Source of the DNA: Taiwanofungus camphoratus
Taxonomy: Eukaryota > Basidiomycota > Agaricomycetes > Polyporales > Taiwanofungaceae
DNA length: 64,000 bases
Reading direction: 5' to 3'
NCBI GenBank assembly: GCA_003999685.1
Contig: CP021220.1
Location: 3,844,001-3,908,000, forward strand
Each line of letters opens with the position of its first letter. Position 1 is the first letter of the stretch. The notes beneath the pieces were generated by a model. The model ran no database searches and was not told the DNA's origin. It saw only the letters and a list, made by a program, of their open reading frames with translations. Of this stretch, positions 12,622-24,513 are shown one piece after another. Both the position numbers and the translations under genes were made by a program.

Positions 12622-13588
12622 TCAGGCCCTTCTCCAAGCTGAGAGCCCTTTGAAGCTAACTATGCCACCCATAGCGAGCGCAGTCCACCCCAGACACGTC
12701 CCCCATTCGCCTGCGCCCGGTACAGAGCGCTGACCAACGAAGACCGCAAGGACGTCGTAGAGGAGGATGGAACCAAAGAATGGCGAAGAGGATGCCGCGG
12801 CGATGGGAAACAGCGCATAAGTAAGCGCCTGGATGAGCGTCGAAGGCGGGGCTCGGTAGCGCTGCAGATCTCCGTGAGTACGCGCGCTCACTGGAACGAA
12901 TCGGGAGAAAAGGCACCGACCATCATGACGCCGCCGTTGTCCACGAGGTCTAGAACGCCGATGCCTGCGAACGTCTTCGCGACGAGGTGGGTCAGCCGCA
13001 TGAGCCCGGAGCTTTGTGCTGTAAGCGGAGGGAGGCGCGCGACTGCCAGCAGTTGAGCGACGGTGTTGATGGTGACCAAGACCTGGGACTCCGTGAAGTC
13101 TTGGCGTAGCCAGAAGAACAGCCAGCCCGCTGCGCACGATTAGTCCAACTCCGCTGAGCACCAGCGATGGCCATTACTCACCGACGCAGAGATTCCCCAG
13201 CGCGTAGATGAGCACATAGCTGAGAGCCGTCTTCTCGTCATCGTTGGGGATGCCCTCCGCGTTGCCATTGAGCGCCTGGGTCGGTGCTGAGCTATCAATA
13301 CTGCTATACCCGTCTGGACCGATGCGGAACAGCTTGCGAATCCAGACCAGCTGGAGCACCACCTGCCCCGAGAAGAACGCAGCTATGAACCACGGATTGG
13401 GCGAGAACGCAAAATGGTTCTGGGTGAGAGTCAGATTAGGAATGCTCATGAACGCGAACAAGTGGACTGACCGCGTCTGCGATATCCTTCATAGTAGGAG
13501 TCGAAAACATGCCATAATTCTGCACGCCAAAATTGATCAGGAAAGAGCCCAGGGCCATGTACTGTGCGCGTGAAACCTGGTTGCCCAT
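12622..13588 (-). CDS. Conserved fungal multi-pass membrane protein, unknown function
   Basis: About 267 residues, exons (5' to 3') 13472-13588, 13182-13419, 12921-13129, 12622-12861. It begins MGNQVSRAQYMALGSF and soon gives PNPWFIAAFFSGQVVLQLVW, then several hydrophobic helices (LSYVLIYALGNLCVGAGW; LIQALTYALFPIAA; FGSILLYDVLAVFVG). I count five to six likely membrane spans. I recognise the general look of a conserved fungal protein but cannot name a family with confidence. The third intron is the least sure: the frame is kept only with a GTCGGT donor at 12920, while the stronger GTGAGC donor just downstream breaks the frame. The first intron also uses a non-consensus donor (GTCAGT). Confidence 0.7.
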
Positions 13589-14437
13589 AATGATGATGAT
13601 ATTTCACAAGCCTGAACTGATGGCGAGTGAAGAGAGCAGAGCTGAGATACTTGAGACTAGCAGATAACATCTCGCCACCTCTTATACAGGAACCAACCGG
13701 AGGCCAGCGGGCTGAAGTAGAACGATAGCAGACAGATGATGTCACGTCCGCCTGCGATCGACAAACTTTCTGAAAGACACCATGACATGATCGGCGCTCA
13801 CTCGATATTCCAGCTTTTAGTGATTTGGTTCGGGCCATATCGAACGTATGCGCAGATACCAGTGGCTCCAATAGTGCACGTTCAATGGGAACGCACCCAG
13901 ACCAGAATTGTTTTGTGTTCGTTTACTGTCAACACTCGCTGGATGGCGGTGTATGGACACCGCTGAGCGGTCCGGCTATCCAAATTTGTGCCAGGGAAGA
14001 ATGCGAGAATGGGCAGCTTTTAGAGTCAGCCAACAGTTGTTGAGTTGATTTGCTCGTAATGGATGGAGTGATAGGCTTAACGACGAGAATCCGAGAACTC
14101 AGACGGCATATGTTGTTCGAGTGCTAGAGCAAGCAGAATGAGCTGAGGTAGTTCATCAGAATCATATGTTTGGATATGGTACCTGAGGCCTGAGGGACTT
14201 AGACAGGGACAGGCATTTCAGTGCTTCGGCATTTCCCGTCTACAATCCCAGCGAAGTCTTCCTCACCGCCTTCCGTTTGCAATATAACTCAATAAAATAC
14301 AACATACTAGTAACGGCACAGTTGCAGAGCAAAACAAATAGCAGAATCTAGTATAAGATATGCGAGATTCTACGGCGGCACTCCAGCCCCACCATTTGTG
14401 TATATGATACTACTCACCCGGTGTATCCTCTATCTTC
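13589..14437. other. Intergenic, nothing recognised
   Basis: Spacer upstream of the membrane-protein gene and downstream of the malic enzyme. No supported feature. Confidence 0.5.
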
Positions 14438-16825
14438 TCAATGCACGCCATTTTGATCATGTACAAAGTCCGCATACTCCGGCCTCCACATATCCTTGTG
14501 TATGATCTCCGCCACGTCGTCCTTCTTCCACGAGACGTCCGCGCTGCCCTCCTCGATGGCCTGCTGCGCGACCGCGACCGCGATCTCGAAGTTCACCTCG
14601 CGCGCGTCGGAGAAGTCGGGCAGGAGCGCGTTGTCCGGGTCTTTGAGCGCAGGCGAGAGCGCGGCGAGACGGCGCGCGCCGGCGATGATCATCGTGTCGG
14701 TGAGCGTGCGCGCCTGCGTGATCATGGCGCCGTAGCCGAGGCCGGGGTATATCAAGGCATCTGGGACAGTTTACCTTTCAGTGACTGGTCCAGATCCAGG
14801 AGGCCAGCAAACTATAACACTCACTGTTACACTCCGCGACGCTGTGTGACAAACGTAAGGCGGGTCAGACGGCTCTGACGGCGATGCGCGCATCCACTCA
14901 CATGTAGTCCTTCCCGCCCTTCGGGTTCTTGCAGGGCGGGAACGGGCTGCCCGAGGCCATGAGCGCCTTGCCCTCGGTCCAGTCGTTCGCGTCCTTCGGG
15001 TCGACCTCCGCGAGCCTGCTCGGGTTCGACAGCGGGAAGATGATCGGGCGATCCGTGCCCTTCGCCATCTCCCTTACGACCTCCTCCGTGAACGCGCCGC
15101 CGCGCGTCGAGCACCCGATGAGCACCGTCGGCCTCACCTTCTTCACGACCTCGAGCAGGCCGACCTCGCCCTTGTCGTTCGCGGGCACGCCCGCCCACTC
15201 TGCATCCGGGCGCACGAACTCGCGCAGCTCGTCGCGGATCTTGTTCGGCCCGAGCGAGTCTTTGACGAGCCCGAAGCGATCGAGCAGGAAGAAGCGCTTG
15301 TTCGCCTCGGCCTCGGGCAGGCCGTCGATCTGGATGATGCCGTCGCGCAGCTGGCGCGTGATGCCGAGCCCCGCGGTGCCCGCGCCGTAGACGACGACGC
15401 GCTGGTCGGCGAGCTTGGACTTGGTCACGCCGACGGCGGACATCATGGCTGCGAGGGTGACCGCACCTGTGCCTTGTCTGTTCCAGGCTGATCAGATGGG
15501 AGGCTCAAGGAACAGTATGAGTGGCACATACACGTCATCGTTGAACACAGCATGCTTATCGTGATACAGATCGAGCAGGCGTTTGGCATTACCCACGCCA
15601 AAGTCTTCGAAATGTAGCAGACTATGAGGGTGGTACTTGCGAACGAGTTGTACAAACCTGGAACAAGTCCGGTATATTATTGTCAGGCAGGTCATGAGTA
15701 ACAGAACCTGATCCACGCAACTTGTCGACAAATTTGTCGTACGCTTTACCGCGCACGCGAGCGTTTTGCCAACCCTGAAGATCTATATAGAGTACAGTCA
15801 TGAAAACGAGGGGTTAGACTCACAACATAAAGGTCATCGTTCAACAAGTCATCGTTGTCTGTACCGACGTCGAGAGTGACACTAATGGCTTTAGAAGGAT
15901 CAATACCAGCAAGAAGGCTATTCGCGCAATCAGAATAGCATCACTTTTCACGGGAATCTGGACTTACGTGTAGATAGCTGATTTTGCTGTCGTGATCTGG
16001 AGACGACGATAAGTCAATATTGAACTCATAAACCCGTCACACTCACTCCAATGCCCTGTCGATCATGAATACGTCACTTCATTGTCTCATAAAGTAATTG
16101 AGAATGCTCCTTACCCCAACACCTTGGTCTCCGATGCCAAGAATGGCCTCTGCATCGGACACTACGAACAATTGGATATCACGACCCTTGGTCTGTTCTA
16201 GGAAGTCTTCTTCCATGGAGTCTTGGTTAGGAAAAGTCAAGAACATGCCCTCGCTACGCCGAAAGAGGTGGGAATAGTTGGCGATCGCATCAGCCTTGTT
16301 ACCGCAGCGTTAGTATCGCAAAAAGTAAAGAAAGATGCACGAAAGGCGCGGTACGAAATGTGCCACGGCCTCTGGTGTAGACGGCAGATACTGAAGGTTG
16401 CAACGCATTCGTTGCGAACGCTTTGCGACCTGCACTACACACCGTCCTCCAACGGAAACGGCGACGCAGAATCGCGCGCCGCTTATCCTCTGCGGCAAGC
16501 AGCTCACCTGAGTGGGGGTATATATGATCGGGATGAGCTCCTTCAGGTGTCGACTGAGGAGCCCGTAGTAGAGGGTCCAGTTCTGGTCTTTCAGGCTCTG
16601 CAGAAAGGTGTTCTTGCGGATCGCAGTGTCGCGCGTGGAGAGCTGGTCGTACGCGCGGCGGCACTGCTCCTCGAGCGTGTTGACGCGGAAGGGGAGGCGC
16701 CCGGTGAGACCGAAGGCCTTGCGCTCTGCGACGGGGAATGCGGTGCCCTTGTTGAAGCGCGGGTGGGTGAGGATGGCGTCGCCGCGCAGTGCGACACGCA
16801 GGACTCTCGCTGCGGGCGTCGACAT
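14438..16825 (-). CDS. NAD-type malic enzyme
   Basis: A 574-residue enzyme that oxidatively decarboxylates malate to pyruvate. Ten exons: 16508-16825, 16115-16294, 16047-16055, 15968-15996, 15824-15917, 15722-15774, 15532-15657, 14902-15477, 14825-14841, 14438-14760; every junction keeps phase. Seen in order: LTGRLPFRVNTLEEQ, the catalytic-tyrosine loop IIYTPT, FVVSDAEAILGIGDQG, HFEDFGV, the malic enzyme signature FNDDVQGTGA, and the dinucleotide fold GAGTAGLG. ALIYPGLGYG follows near the C-terminus. Length fits the NAD-dependent mitochondrial class, but no clear targeting peptide is evident in the first 20 residues, so location is open. One exon is 9 nt and another 17 nt. A decayed paralogue lies at 26.4-28.8 kb in the same orientation. 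Confidence 0.95.
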
Positions 16826-16900
16826 TGCGGGGACGGCGGTGGTGAAGCGGGAGGTGGAAAGGTGAATTGGGCGGAGGAGGGCATTGCAGCTGCATATTTA

Positions 16901-16908
16901 TATTTATA
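16901..16908 (-). promoter_or_regulatory. TATA-like element upstream of malic enzyme
   Basis: TATAAATA reads on the minus strand about 75 nt before the malic enzyme ATG, inside an A/T-rich island in otherwise G/C-rich sequence. It is placed correctly for a core promoter. This is based on motif and distance only. Confidence 0.45.
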
Positions 16909-17136
16909 GAGATGCAGGGGAGGGCCGGTAGCTGGATTGGAACCTTGGTGGACATGCACTGATTGCAATGACGGCGAGATCAAGATTGCGGGCTAGACAC
17001 GCCCCACGCCTGTCGAGGTCACGCCGACCAGGATGGGCCTGACGACCACCGCACAGCCCACCGCACACTTGCACTTCCACCTTTTCTGCTAATTCTCCTT
17101 CTCCTTCTCCCATCCTCTCAATTCATCGGACGCACC

Positions 17137-17966
17137 ATGGGCCGCTGGTCACAGTACGACGAGGTATATACGCTCTTGGCCTCTCTTGGCTTCCCCCTTC
17201 AGCGGTCGCTCAGAGGTGATTTGGCTATAGGATGACTATCGCTTACCAGAGGGCATGAAGCGGGTAGGATACGACGCTGACACTGGCAAATTCTACTTCC
17301 ACGACAGGGACGGCACGCTCTGGGAAGGCGCAGAGGGCGCGCGGTACGGAGAAATGAGACGCGGTAAGTCTGCTGTGTGATTTATGCCATTCACCCGAGG
17401 ATCTCCGCAACACAACGAATGAGAGGCAGATTACGCTGAACTTTGTTTGCATTCAATAAGTTTCAGGAGCACCAGCAGTAGTGACTGGTATGGATGAAAG
17501 TGGAGACGGTGTCAATGATCTCGAGGCTGCATCAGGTCGTGCAGACGGCTATCAGCCACTGGCAGTCGATCCTGTACGTCCGTGTACTTCCCCGCTTCCC
17601 TGGCATGGCTTACAAGGTTCTCTTCACTCGCAGGACCAGCCGTTGCGTCCCGACCATGGTGGGAGCAATAGCAGTGCATACCGGATGCTCTTCCCGTTCT
17701 TTCTTCTTATTGTGGTCGCGCTGCTCCTAGTCTTCCGACTGATATTCGCTCCCTCACGGGCGGCGCCTGGGCCCCCAGATGCCCGCTTGTGCCCGGGCAC
17801 CAGCGAGGCGTACCGAGTCAAGGCGGGCGACACTTGCTGGGGCCTGTCGCAGAGCCGTAATTGCTCGCTCGACGGGCTGCTGCTTGCGAACCCGGGGCTG
17901 GAATGCGATAATCTGATACCAGGCCAGAGCATTTGCCTGCCGAGGCCTACGTCGCGCACGGACTAG
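17137..17966 (+). CDS. One-pass membrane protein with extracellular LysM domain
   Basis: A 199-residue protein in four exons: 17137-17163, 17231-17363, 17467-17573, 17634-17966. The N-terminal part has a small aromatic-rich unit (GYDADTGKFYFHDRDG, ending ARYGEM). An acidic linker follows, then one strongly hydrophobic span at about residues 107-128. The C-terminal LysM motif reads YRVKAGDTCWGLSQSRNC, continues LLLANPGLECDNLIPGQSICLP, and has four cysteines. LysM domains bind chitin or related N-acetylglucosamine polymers, so the C-terminus probably faces the wall. The intron at 17574-17633 is a multiple of three with no stop and could be retained, adding 20 residues. The gene is head-to-head with malic enzyme, 311 bp apart. 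Confidence 0.85.
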
Positions 17967-18467
17967 GTTCACGAGTGATTCGTGAGGGATTAATGCACCT
18001 TCATGCAGGCGAAGGCCGACGACCGCGCCTAGATTATCTTCTTGCATATGCTCACGACTGCTTCATGATGTACTTAGACGACCATGTTATTCCGTTCTCT
18101 GCCGGGCATCGTGGAAATCGCCTGGGCTGCCAGGCAACCTATGTGTCTTTCCGAGACGTGACATTTGTGATATTCGTCGGTTTCACCCAGTGGGAGTAAG
18201 ACACGGACATGCATAATACGCGTAAGGCCTGGGCGTGACGCGTCACTGGAGGCGGATGACGTCACGCGCCCGTTGTCAGCCCACAATTGTGGCCACTCGG
18301 GAACTTTGCTGCTTCGAAATGTAAACAAATTGACCAGCCTCTACACCGCCACTCTGTCTTTCTCCCCTTCTGCTGCCGTCAATCGTTGTATATTCATCCA
18401 CACGCACGCCACCTCCTGTTTCACGTAACGCCTGCTCACCACCCTCAGCAGTGCTGAATACTGAAAA
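17967..18467. other. Intergenic
   Basis: Spacer between two plus-strand genes; presumably holds the terminator of the LysM gene and the promoter of the MARVEL gene. No motif is strong enough to name. Confidence 0.4.
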
Positions 18468-19272
18468 ATGGTTGACTTTGATCTCCATGTGAGGAGGGGC
18501 CATCCTAGTGAGTCGCAGTGGCACACACGGAGATGAAGGGCACTCATTCCTTTGACCTGTCCGCACACAGTCGTGTTCTCGATCATCATCGTATTTGGCA
18601 TCATCGAGGTGTGTTCTCCCCGTGCACATTTCTCCTGACCTCCAGCCCCTACTGGCTCACGCTCACGCACCAATGTAGATCGCCATTTCTGGGTGGCTGG
18701 TTGGCCAGTATAACAGCCATCACAACTTCCCCTCCAACTCTGTGCGCGACCGCTCACGCTTCCTCCTCTTCACCTCGTCCTGGACCGTGTTTTTCTCGTT
18801 GTTCTACGTCGCGCTTTTTCAGCACTTTTTGTCCGATGGCTCCATCCTCACCAGCTTACTGAGCCACGCAGTCTTGTGCGTGCTGTGCTGTTTATGCGGC
18901 ATCGAGGTCGGGGTGGGCTGACCTATTCTGCAGCTTGTTCATCACCTGGGTGTTCTGGCTCGCAGGTGCTGCGAGTATCACGTCGTCCTTGGGCGGGCGG
19001 CTGAACTGCAGGTGCGTTCTGCGACTTGCTCATATTCATCATGTCGTTCACCACCGGCATGACTAGCCATGATCACGTCCCGTATTGCGGCCAGCTCAAC
19101 GCTCTCGAAGCCTTTGCCTGGATCGAATGGTGCGTGTTCTCGGCGGAGCTGCTCTGGGGCGGTCTGACGGTGTCTCAGGGCCTTTATTACGCTTACCCTC
19201 GTTGTCGTCTTCCTGCGTGCGGTTTCTGCAACGCGCCGCGGAGACGGTCTACGCGGACAGCTTATTCCATGA
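18468..19272 (+). CDS. MARVEL-domain-like four-helix membrane protein
   Basis: A 169-residue protein in six exons: 18468-18507, 18571-18608, 18679-18875, 18934-19011, 19067-19129, 19179-19272. Four hydrophobic spans are clear: VFSIIIVFGIIEIAISGWLV; FLLFTSSWTVFFSLFYVALF; LFITWVFWLAGAASI; and WAFITLTLVVVFLRAVSA. A short loop with paired cysteines (RLNCSHDH...PYCGQL) precedes the last span. The WLVGQYN and SVRDRSRF text after helix one and the overall layout match fungal MARVEL-domain proteins, which act in membrane apposition and sorting. Function in this organism is inferred only from topology. The protein is short, as usual for this class. Confidence 0.85.
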
Positions 19273-19836
19273 TGCGTCGCACAAGGGGATGCCTTTATGC
19301 TTCTAATGCCCGGACGAGAGCAGGATATCCACGACATCTATACGCTTGCCTTCTTTATACGCTTCAGGTTATTCTTCGTCTCCATCTTGCGTAATATTCA
19401 CCGAGTTCAGCGCTATACTAGCCTTCGTACTCTACTTTGTTTGGGATATGACGATTGGACATGAGAGTAATGAGTTGCTTAATGACTGATGACATTATTG
19501 GACAATATCATCTGTTTGTGAAGTCTGGACAACCTCTTCAGAGTCGGCTTGCTTTCTCATAAGTAATGAGATCACTTTTGCTCTGGCATTGTTTGAGGGT
19601 ACGGGAGTCACAGCTGAATTTTCCCTCCATGTGGTACTTGCCCTTTGCCCTACATTTACTTTGTCGGAGGTCAGATTGCCAATATGGGGGGTCTTCGAAT
19701 TCGCCGTGCAGACCGCTTTCATTTCCCCCGCCTCGCGCTCTAGCGCGATCGTGACAATCCTGTGACCTCGACGCGTTGCAGTCGCGTGCACCGTGACCGT
19801 CACCCCGATCCTGACTTCATCCGCAACGTCGACAAT
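19273..19836. other. Intergenic
   Basis: Spacer upstream of the karyopherin gene. Nothing recognised beyond likely promoter sequence. Confidence 0.4.
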
Positions 19837-22800
19837 ATGGCGTCCTCACGATTCGCAGAACAAACGCCCGAACAATTCGCAGAAACCGCAAAACAAATCA
19901 CGGAATGCCTCGCCTCTACGCTCTCGCCAAACACAAACACCCGTATCGCTGCGGAACTGAAGCTCCATGACATTCTGCTCTTTCCAGGCGCGTCTCTCTG
20001 CCACTCCCGCTGATCGGGCGCTGACCGGCGTGCCCCTCCCTTTATATTGTGTCGTCCCGCGCGACGCGCCGATAGAGTCCGGCCTGGTGCTCGCGCAGCT
20101 CGTGCTCGCCCAAGACGCGGACCTCGCACTGCGCCAGATAAGTGGTCGCGTCGATCTCTATGCGGCGAGGCCTGACGCGTGTTTGCCCAGCACTCGGCCG
20201 CGATCGCCCTCCGCAAGTACGTGCGCGGGACGTGGTCGATCCTCTTCTTCTCCTCCAAGAAGGGCGCGCCGCCCCCTCCGCCTGAGGTATGTCTGCTGCT
20301 TTGAACGGAGAGAGGGTGCTTTGTTCTGGGCGCGAGTGGCATCGATGGCAGCGGACTGCTGGTCCGATTGAGACGCGATATGCGAAATCGGCCAGTTGGA
20401 CCCGCTGGTGTATGCTATGGATATCGCCCATGGATCACAGTGATGCTGCGCGGGCCTCATGGTGCTCTTGTGTCGGGGTAGCTATAATGCGGCATGCTTG
20501 CATTTGGGTTCAGAAGCGCGACTTGTCGATTCGATCTAGGTCCGTCTTCGAGTCCCTGGCTCATTGGATCGATGTCTGTTCCAGGTGAAAGCCGTCATAC
20601 GGCAGACGATCTTTCAGGGCCTCTCCGACTCTCATAGCAAAATCAGGTCTTTATGCGTGAGTACTTCGCTTCTCCATACAAATTATAGTAATTATCTTCC
20701 CCCGCTGTATGGTACATGTATAGGCCCAAATACTTTCCGTCGTTGCAAGTAGTGACTGGCCTGATGAATGGCCAGACCTCCTCCACAGCCTGGTCGGACT
20801 TCTGTCATCGAACTCGCCAGAGTCTGTGCACGGTGCTATGCAGGTCATGTCGGAGCTGATCAAGGCGGACTTCGTTGGAGACCAGACACTTCCCGTCCTC
20901 CAAGAGTTGTTACCCGCTCTGCTCGCCATCTTGGTCGACGAGGTACGTGCCTTCTGTTCCTCACCGGATTCATCTCGACTGGCATTGGATTGCAGAAACA
21001 TTCGCTTCTGACCCGCGCTCGCACGATAGAGGTGTTCAAGCAATGCTTGGAGACGCTGTTCATGGTGAAGGGACAGCACCCGGAAGCTTCCAAGGTGGCC
21101 ACCAAAGGCATCCTGCCTGCATGGCTGGAGGCATTCAGAGCCTTGCTCAACACTGACCCCCGACGAGATGTTGAGGGCGAAAACTGGGACGGCCTCGCGA
21201 TCAGAATCGAAGCCTTCAAGGTAAGTGCCCTGCACGTAGGGCGTGAACTGCATCCCGCAAAACTGACGCGTTCTCGCCATTGCAGGCTCTCGAGTTCATT
21301 CACATGGGCTTCTCGCATCCACTGATACCATACCTCTCAGACTTCCTCACGGCATCCGTGCACCATTTGGATGCCCTCTATCCTACCTTTGCAACGTACT
21401 ACCTCTCGGGCGGTCCCACTCCTCCAACATCGTCTGAGGGCCAGCCTGTCTCCCTTCCGCAGCTCGCCTGCCCCATTCTCGCGTTTGTCGGCGCTGTGTT
21501 GAGGATCGGCCGTGTACCCGAGTGGTTTGATCAGAGCAAGATGGGCTCGCTGCTCACCTCTGTGTTCAGTTGGATGCAGATGACGGTTGAGGACGTGAGT
21601 GATTTGATTTTCCCGGTCCATCGCGAAATGCGTTTACGTTCACTATTTTTTTACTGCAGGAGGAGGAATGGGCGAATGATGCTAATGCCTTCGTTGCGCA
21701 AGAATCGGATGAAAGTTTGCAATATAGCACGCGTCAGGCTGGCTTCGAGATGCTTTCGGTACGTACTTACAGGTTATTCATTGCGCTGTATGGCGAACTG
21801 TTAGCTTTACCACTCAGTCTCTTCTTGAGCGATCGCCTGCCGCCATAACAAAGACGTTCCAGACAGTCATTCAACATATAGCTACCGAAGCCGACGGGGA
21901 GCGCAATAATGGCAAACAAGGCTGGTATGTTTTGTTATCTGAAATACGTCCTTTTCTATGTGTTACATATTCAACGTCGATGTCTGCAGGTGGAGACCGC
22001 TTGAGGCTGCGTTGGCCGCAGTTGGTTCCCAGGCAAGGACTGTGTTGGAGTGTATTGACGATGAAGGAGCTGCTGGGCGCCCTAAGCCGATCGATATTGA
22101 GTCCTTACTGGCTAATGTGATCCCGTCTCTCCTTGGCTTGTCAGGTATTTATACTGTTAATTGGCTTAGTGTATCTTATTTGAGCTTATGCGAACCCAGA
22201 ATGCCCGTTCTTGCAGGGTCGGGCGTTCGTCTTTGCAAGTCAGTATGCGAAACTACTTCCCGCGCAGCTGGCAGGGCAATACCTCAATGCTGCCATCCAG
22301 GTGATCGAAGCGCCCACGGCGGGCATTCCTATCAAGATTTCTGCTGTAAAAGCATTATATAAGTGCGCCCGACGTCCTGGTGCCGTTGTAATAACCCTAA
22401 CTGCTTATCTAGTTTCTGTAAAAACGTGGATGACGTAGTTCTGATACCCATGGCACCGCGAATGGTGAAAGATATCGGGCCATTCTTGTCGGAGACTTCT
22501 GAAGATACGCTGACATTGGTGCTGGAGACATTGTCTGTCGTCATGGAGTTGGATAATGGTGCATGGATTACGGTTGAACTAGCACACTCACTGGTCCAAG
22601 CTGTGTTGAATGTATGGATGAAGTACAATAAAGGTCAGACATGACTTACCTCTTGTGCAAGAGAGCTACCTTAACGCCTGTCTGCAGATCCTATCTTCAT
22701 CTCTATCTTGACAGACATCCTGGAAACTCTAGCTGGATCTTCGTCGCATGGTGTATACGAGACGGTTGTCAAAGAGGCTCTCCCTGCGCTGTGCAATGTT

Positions 22801-24337
22801 ATCATGGCCTCTACTGCCCAAGAGATATGGATTACAGGAGCGGCTATTGACCTTGTGAGCAGTCTGGTGCGAGGAGCACCAGTCGGGGGTCTGGGTGACG
22901 GGTTCTTCAGCGCCTTGGCTCCCAGTCTTTTCATTTGCATGAAGACCGTGGAAGACCGTGAAGTTATCCAGGTAGAATCCTCGCCATAACTGCCCAAAGA
23001 GTATTTGATTCTAATCTTATTTGCAGAATGGCATCGTATGTCTCACTCTGATTATCAGAAAGGATTGTGGCCAACTGTTATCGTGGACGGACCCAATCTC
23101 AGGCCAATCTGGGCTTGAGAGTCTACTTGCTGTTATTGCAAAGCAGCTGCAGAACGAGGCCGAAGCTGGTGGTTTGGTTATTGGTGACCTCATTATCCAC
23201 TTGCTGCGCAGGGTTGGGGATTCCATTCTTCCCGTCCTACCTGATCTTTTGCAAGCCATGATCCGCCGTATGGTGGTTGCTCAGACGGCCACGTTCATAC
23301 AGGTCAGCTTATTTAAATCTTGTGCTTGACTACTTGACAATGTGCTTAGTCTTGCCTTCTAGAGTCTCGTGATACCTTTCGCATTCTTGATTCATAACCA
23401 ACGCGATGTAGTCCTGTCGCTCCTGGAATCAACCTTAGTGGACAACCGTTCAGCGCTAGACATTCTCATTCAAACATGGTGTGAGAACGCGGAAACCTTT
23501 CAAGGTTTCTGGGCAATTCGCGTCAGTCACCTTGCTTTGTGCTCACTGTACGCCTCTGAGCGTCCAAGTCTGCAAAATCTTATGGTGAAGGGTGACCTCA
23601 TTGTCAAGGAGGAGACCAAGAACGGTATGTGTACGTGATCTCATTACAGCTGACGGGGCTGACTTTCATGACAGTGATCATGACGAGGTCAAGAACAAAG
23701 CAAAGTACGCATAAACATGGTATTAGTGAAGTATATGATCAAGTTCATTGTTCCTGATCCCCTTGGACATACAGTACCCACCGAGTTTACGTCTGTCCCG
23801 TTCCCAGTCAAAGCCTTGAAACTCCTATTGCATGACTTGCAGTTCAATGAGGAAGCAGCACCTTTCACCTTAGATAAGGTTCTTAACCGCATGGCCGATC
23901 TTCAGGACGATGATGATGTGAGTCTTCCATTCCCTATAACGGGGTCCAATATTGACGAAACTACTATATATTCAGGATGAAGAATGGACCGACGATGAGA
24001 AATTGTACGAAGCGGTCACAGTAGACGATTCCGCATTGTTGTCAGATATCTTGGACTCGAATCCACGTGGAATGCCTTTTGACAACGACAACATATTCGA
24101 GGCTGGTGATGATGAAGATCTTCAACGCGACCCTATCTCCCAGATCAACATGCACGTAAGTCGATGACCCTCTTAGAGAGCGCGAACATTGAAGAATGTG
24201 ACTCCATGTTTTAGGACCATCTACTTTCCTTTTTGCACGAGTGTGCCGCTCGTAACACGAATCACTTTTCCAGTAATGTGGATCAGTTGACTCGTGACGA
24301 GATCCTGGTTGTTCGAAAAGTGGTCTCCGAGCAATGA
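19837..24337 (+). CDS. Importin-beta family karyopherin (Kap114/importin-9 type)
   Basis: A 1058-residue nuclear import receptor built of HEAT repeats. Nineteen exons: 19837-19987, 20076-20137, 20191-20286, 20585-20656, 20724-20942, 20996-21220, 21286-21594, 21660-21758, 21818-21924, 21990-22144, 22200-22362, 22413-22633, 22688-22971, 23027-23302, 23363-23624, 23675-23704, 23775-23917, 23976-24155, 24215-24337. Diagnostic parts: the N-terminal importin repeat with HSAAIALRKYVRGTW; WPDEWPDLLHSL with VHGAMQVMSELIKAD; the late VTRSRAKQ-like stretch (VIMTRSRTKQ); and the acidic DEEWTDDEKLYEAV with DSALLSDILDSNP. This order matches Kap114/IPO9, which imports TBP and histones. The first two introns lack GT donors: intron 1 starts GC and intron 2 starts AT, though phase is kept through both. 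Intron 3 is long at 298 nt. Confidence 0.93.
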
Positions 24338-24513
24338 AAAGCTACACCAATTACTGTTCCCTTACTGTAAGACTGAGTTCTCCACGCACCCCGTATTATT
24401 TTCTACACTGTATGATAGTTTGTTCAAGGATTAGGCGCTGAATCAGTAATATATGATGTGTACACAGTGATAATTCAATGTATCTACTGGTATCCAGATC
24501 ATGGATAGTCGTG

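Noticed and set aside
16299-16955. Long minus-strand frame starting upstream of the malic enzyme ATG
   Set aside because: It is an out-of-frame shadow of malic enzyme exon 1 with low-complexity Pro/Arg text.
20138-20190. U12-type AT-AC intron in the karyopherin gene
   Set aside because: The intron ends in AG and the start is ATAAGT, not ATATCC, so it does not fit the minor-spliceosome class.
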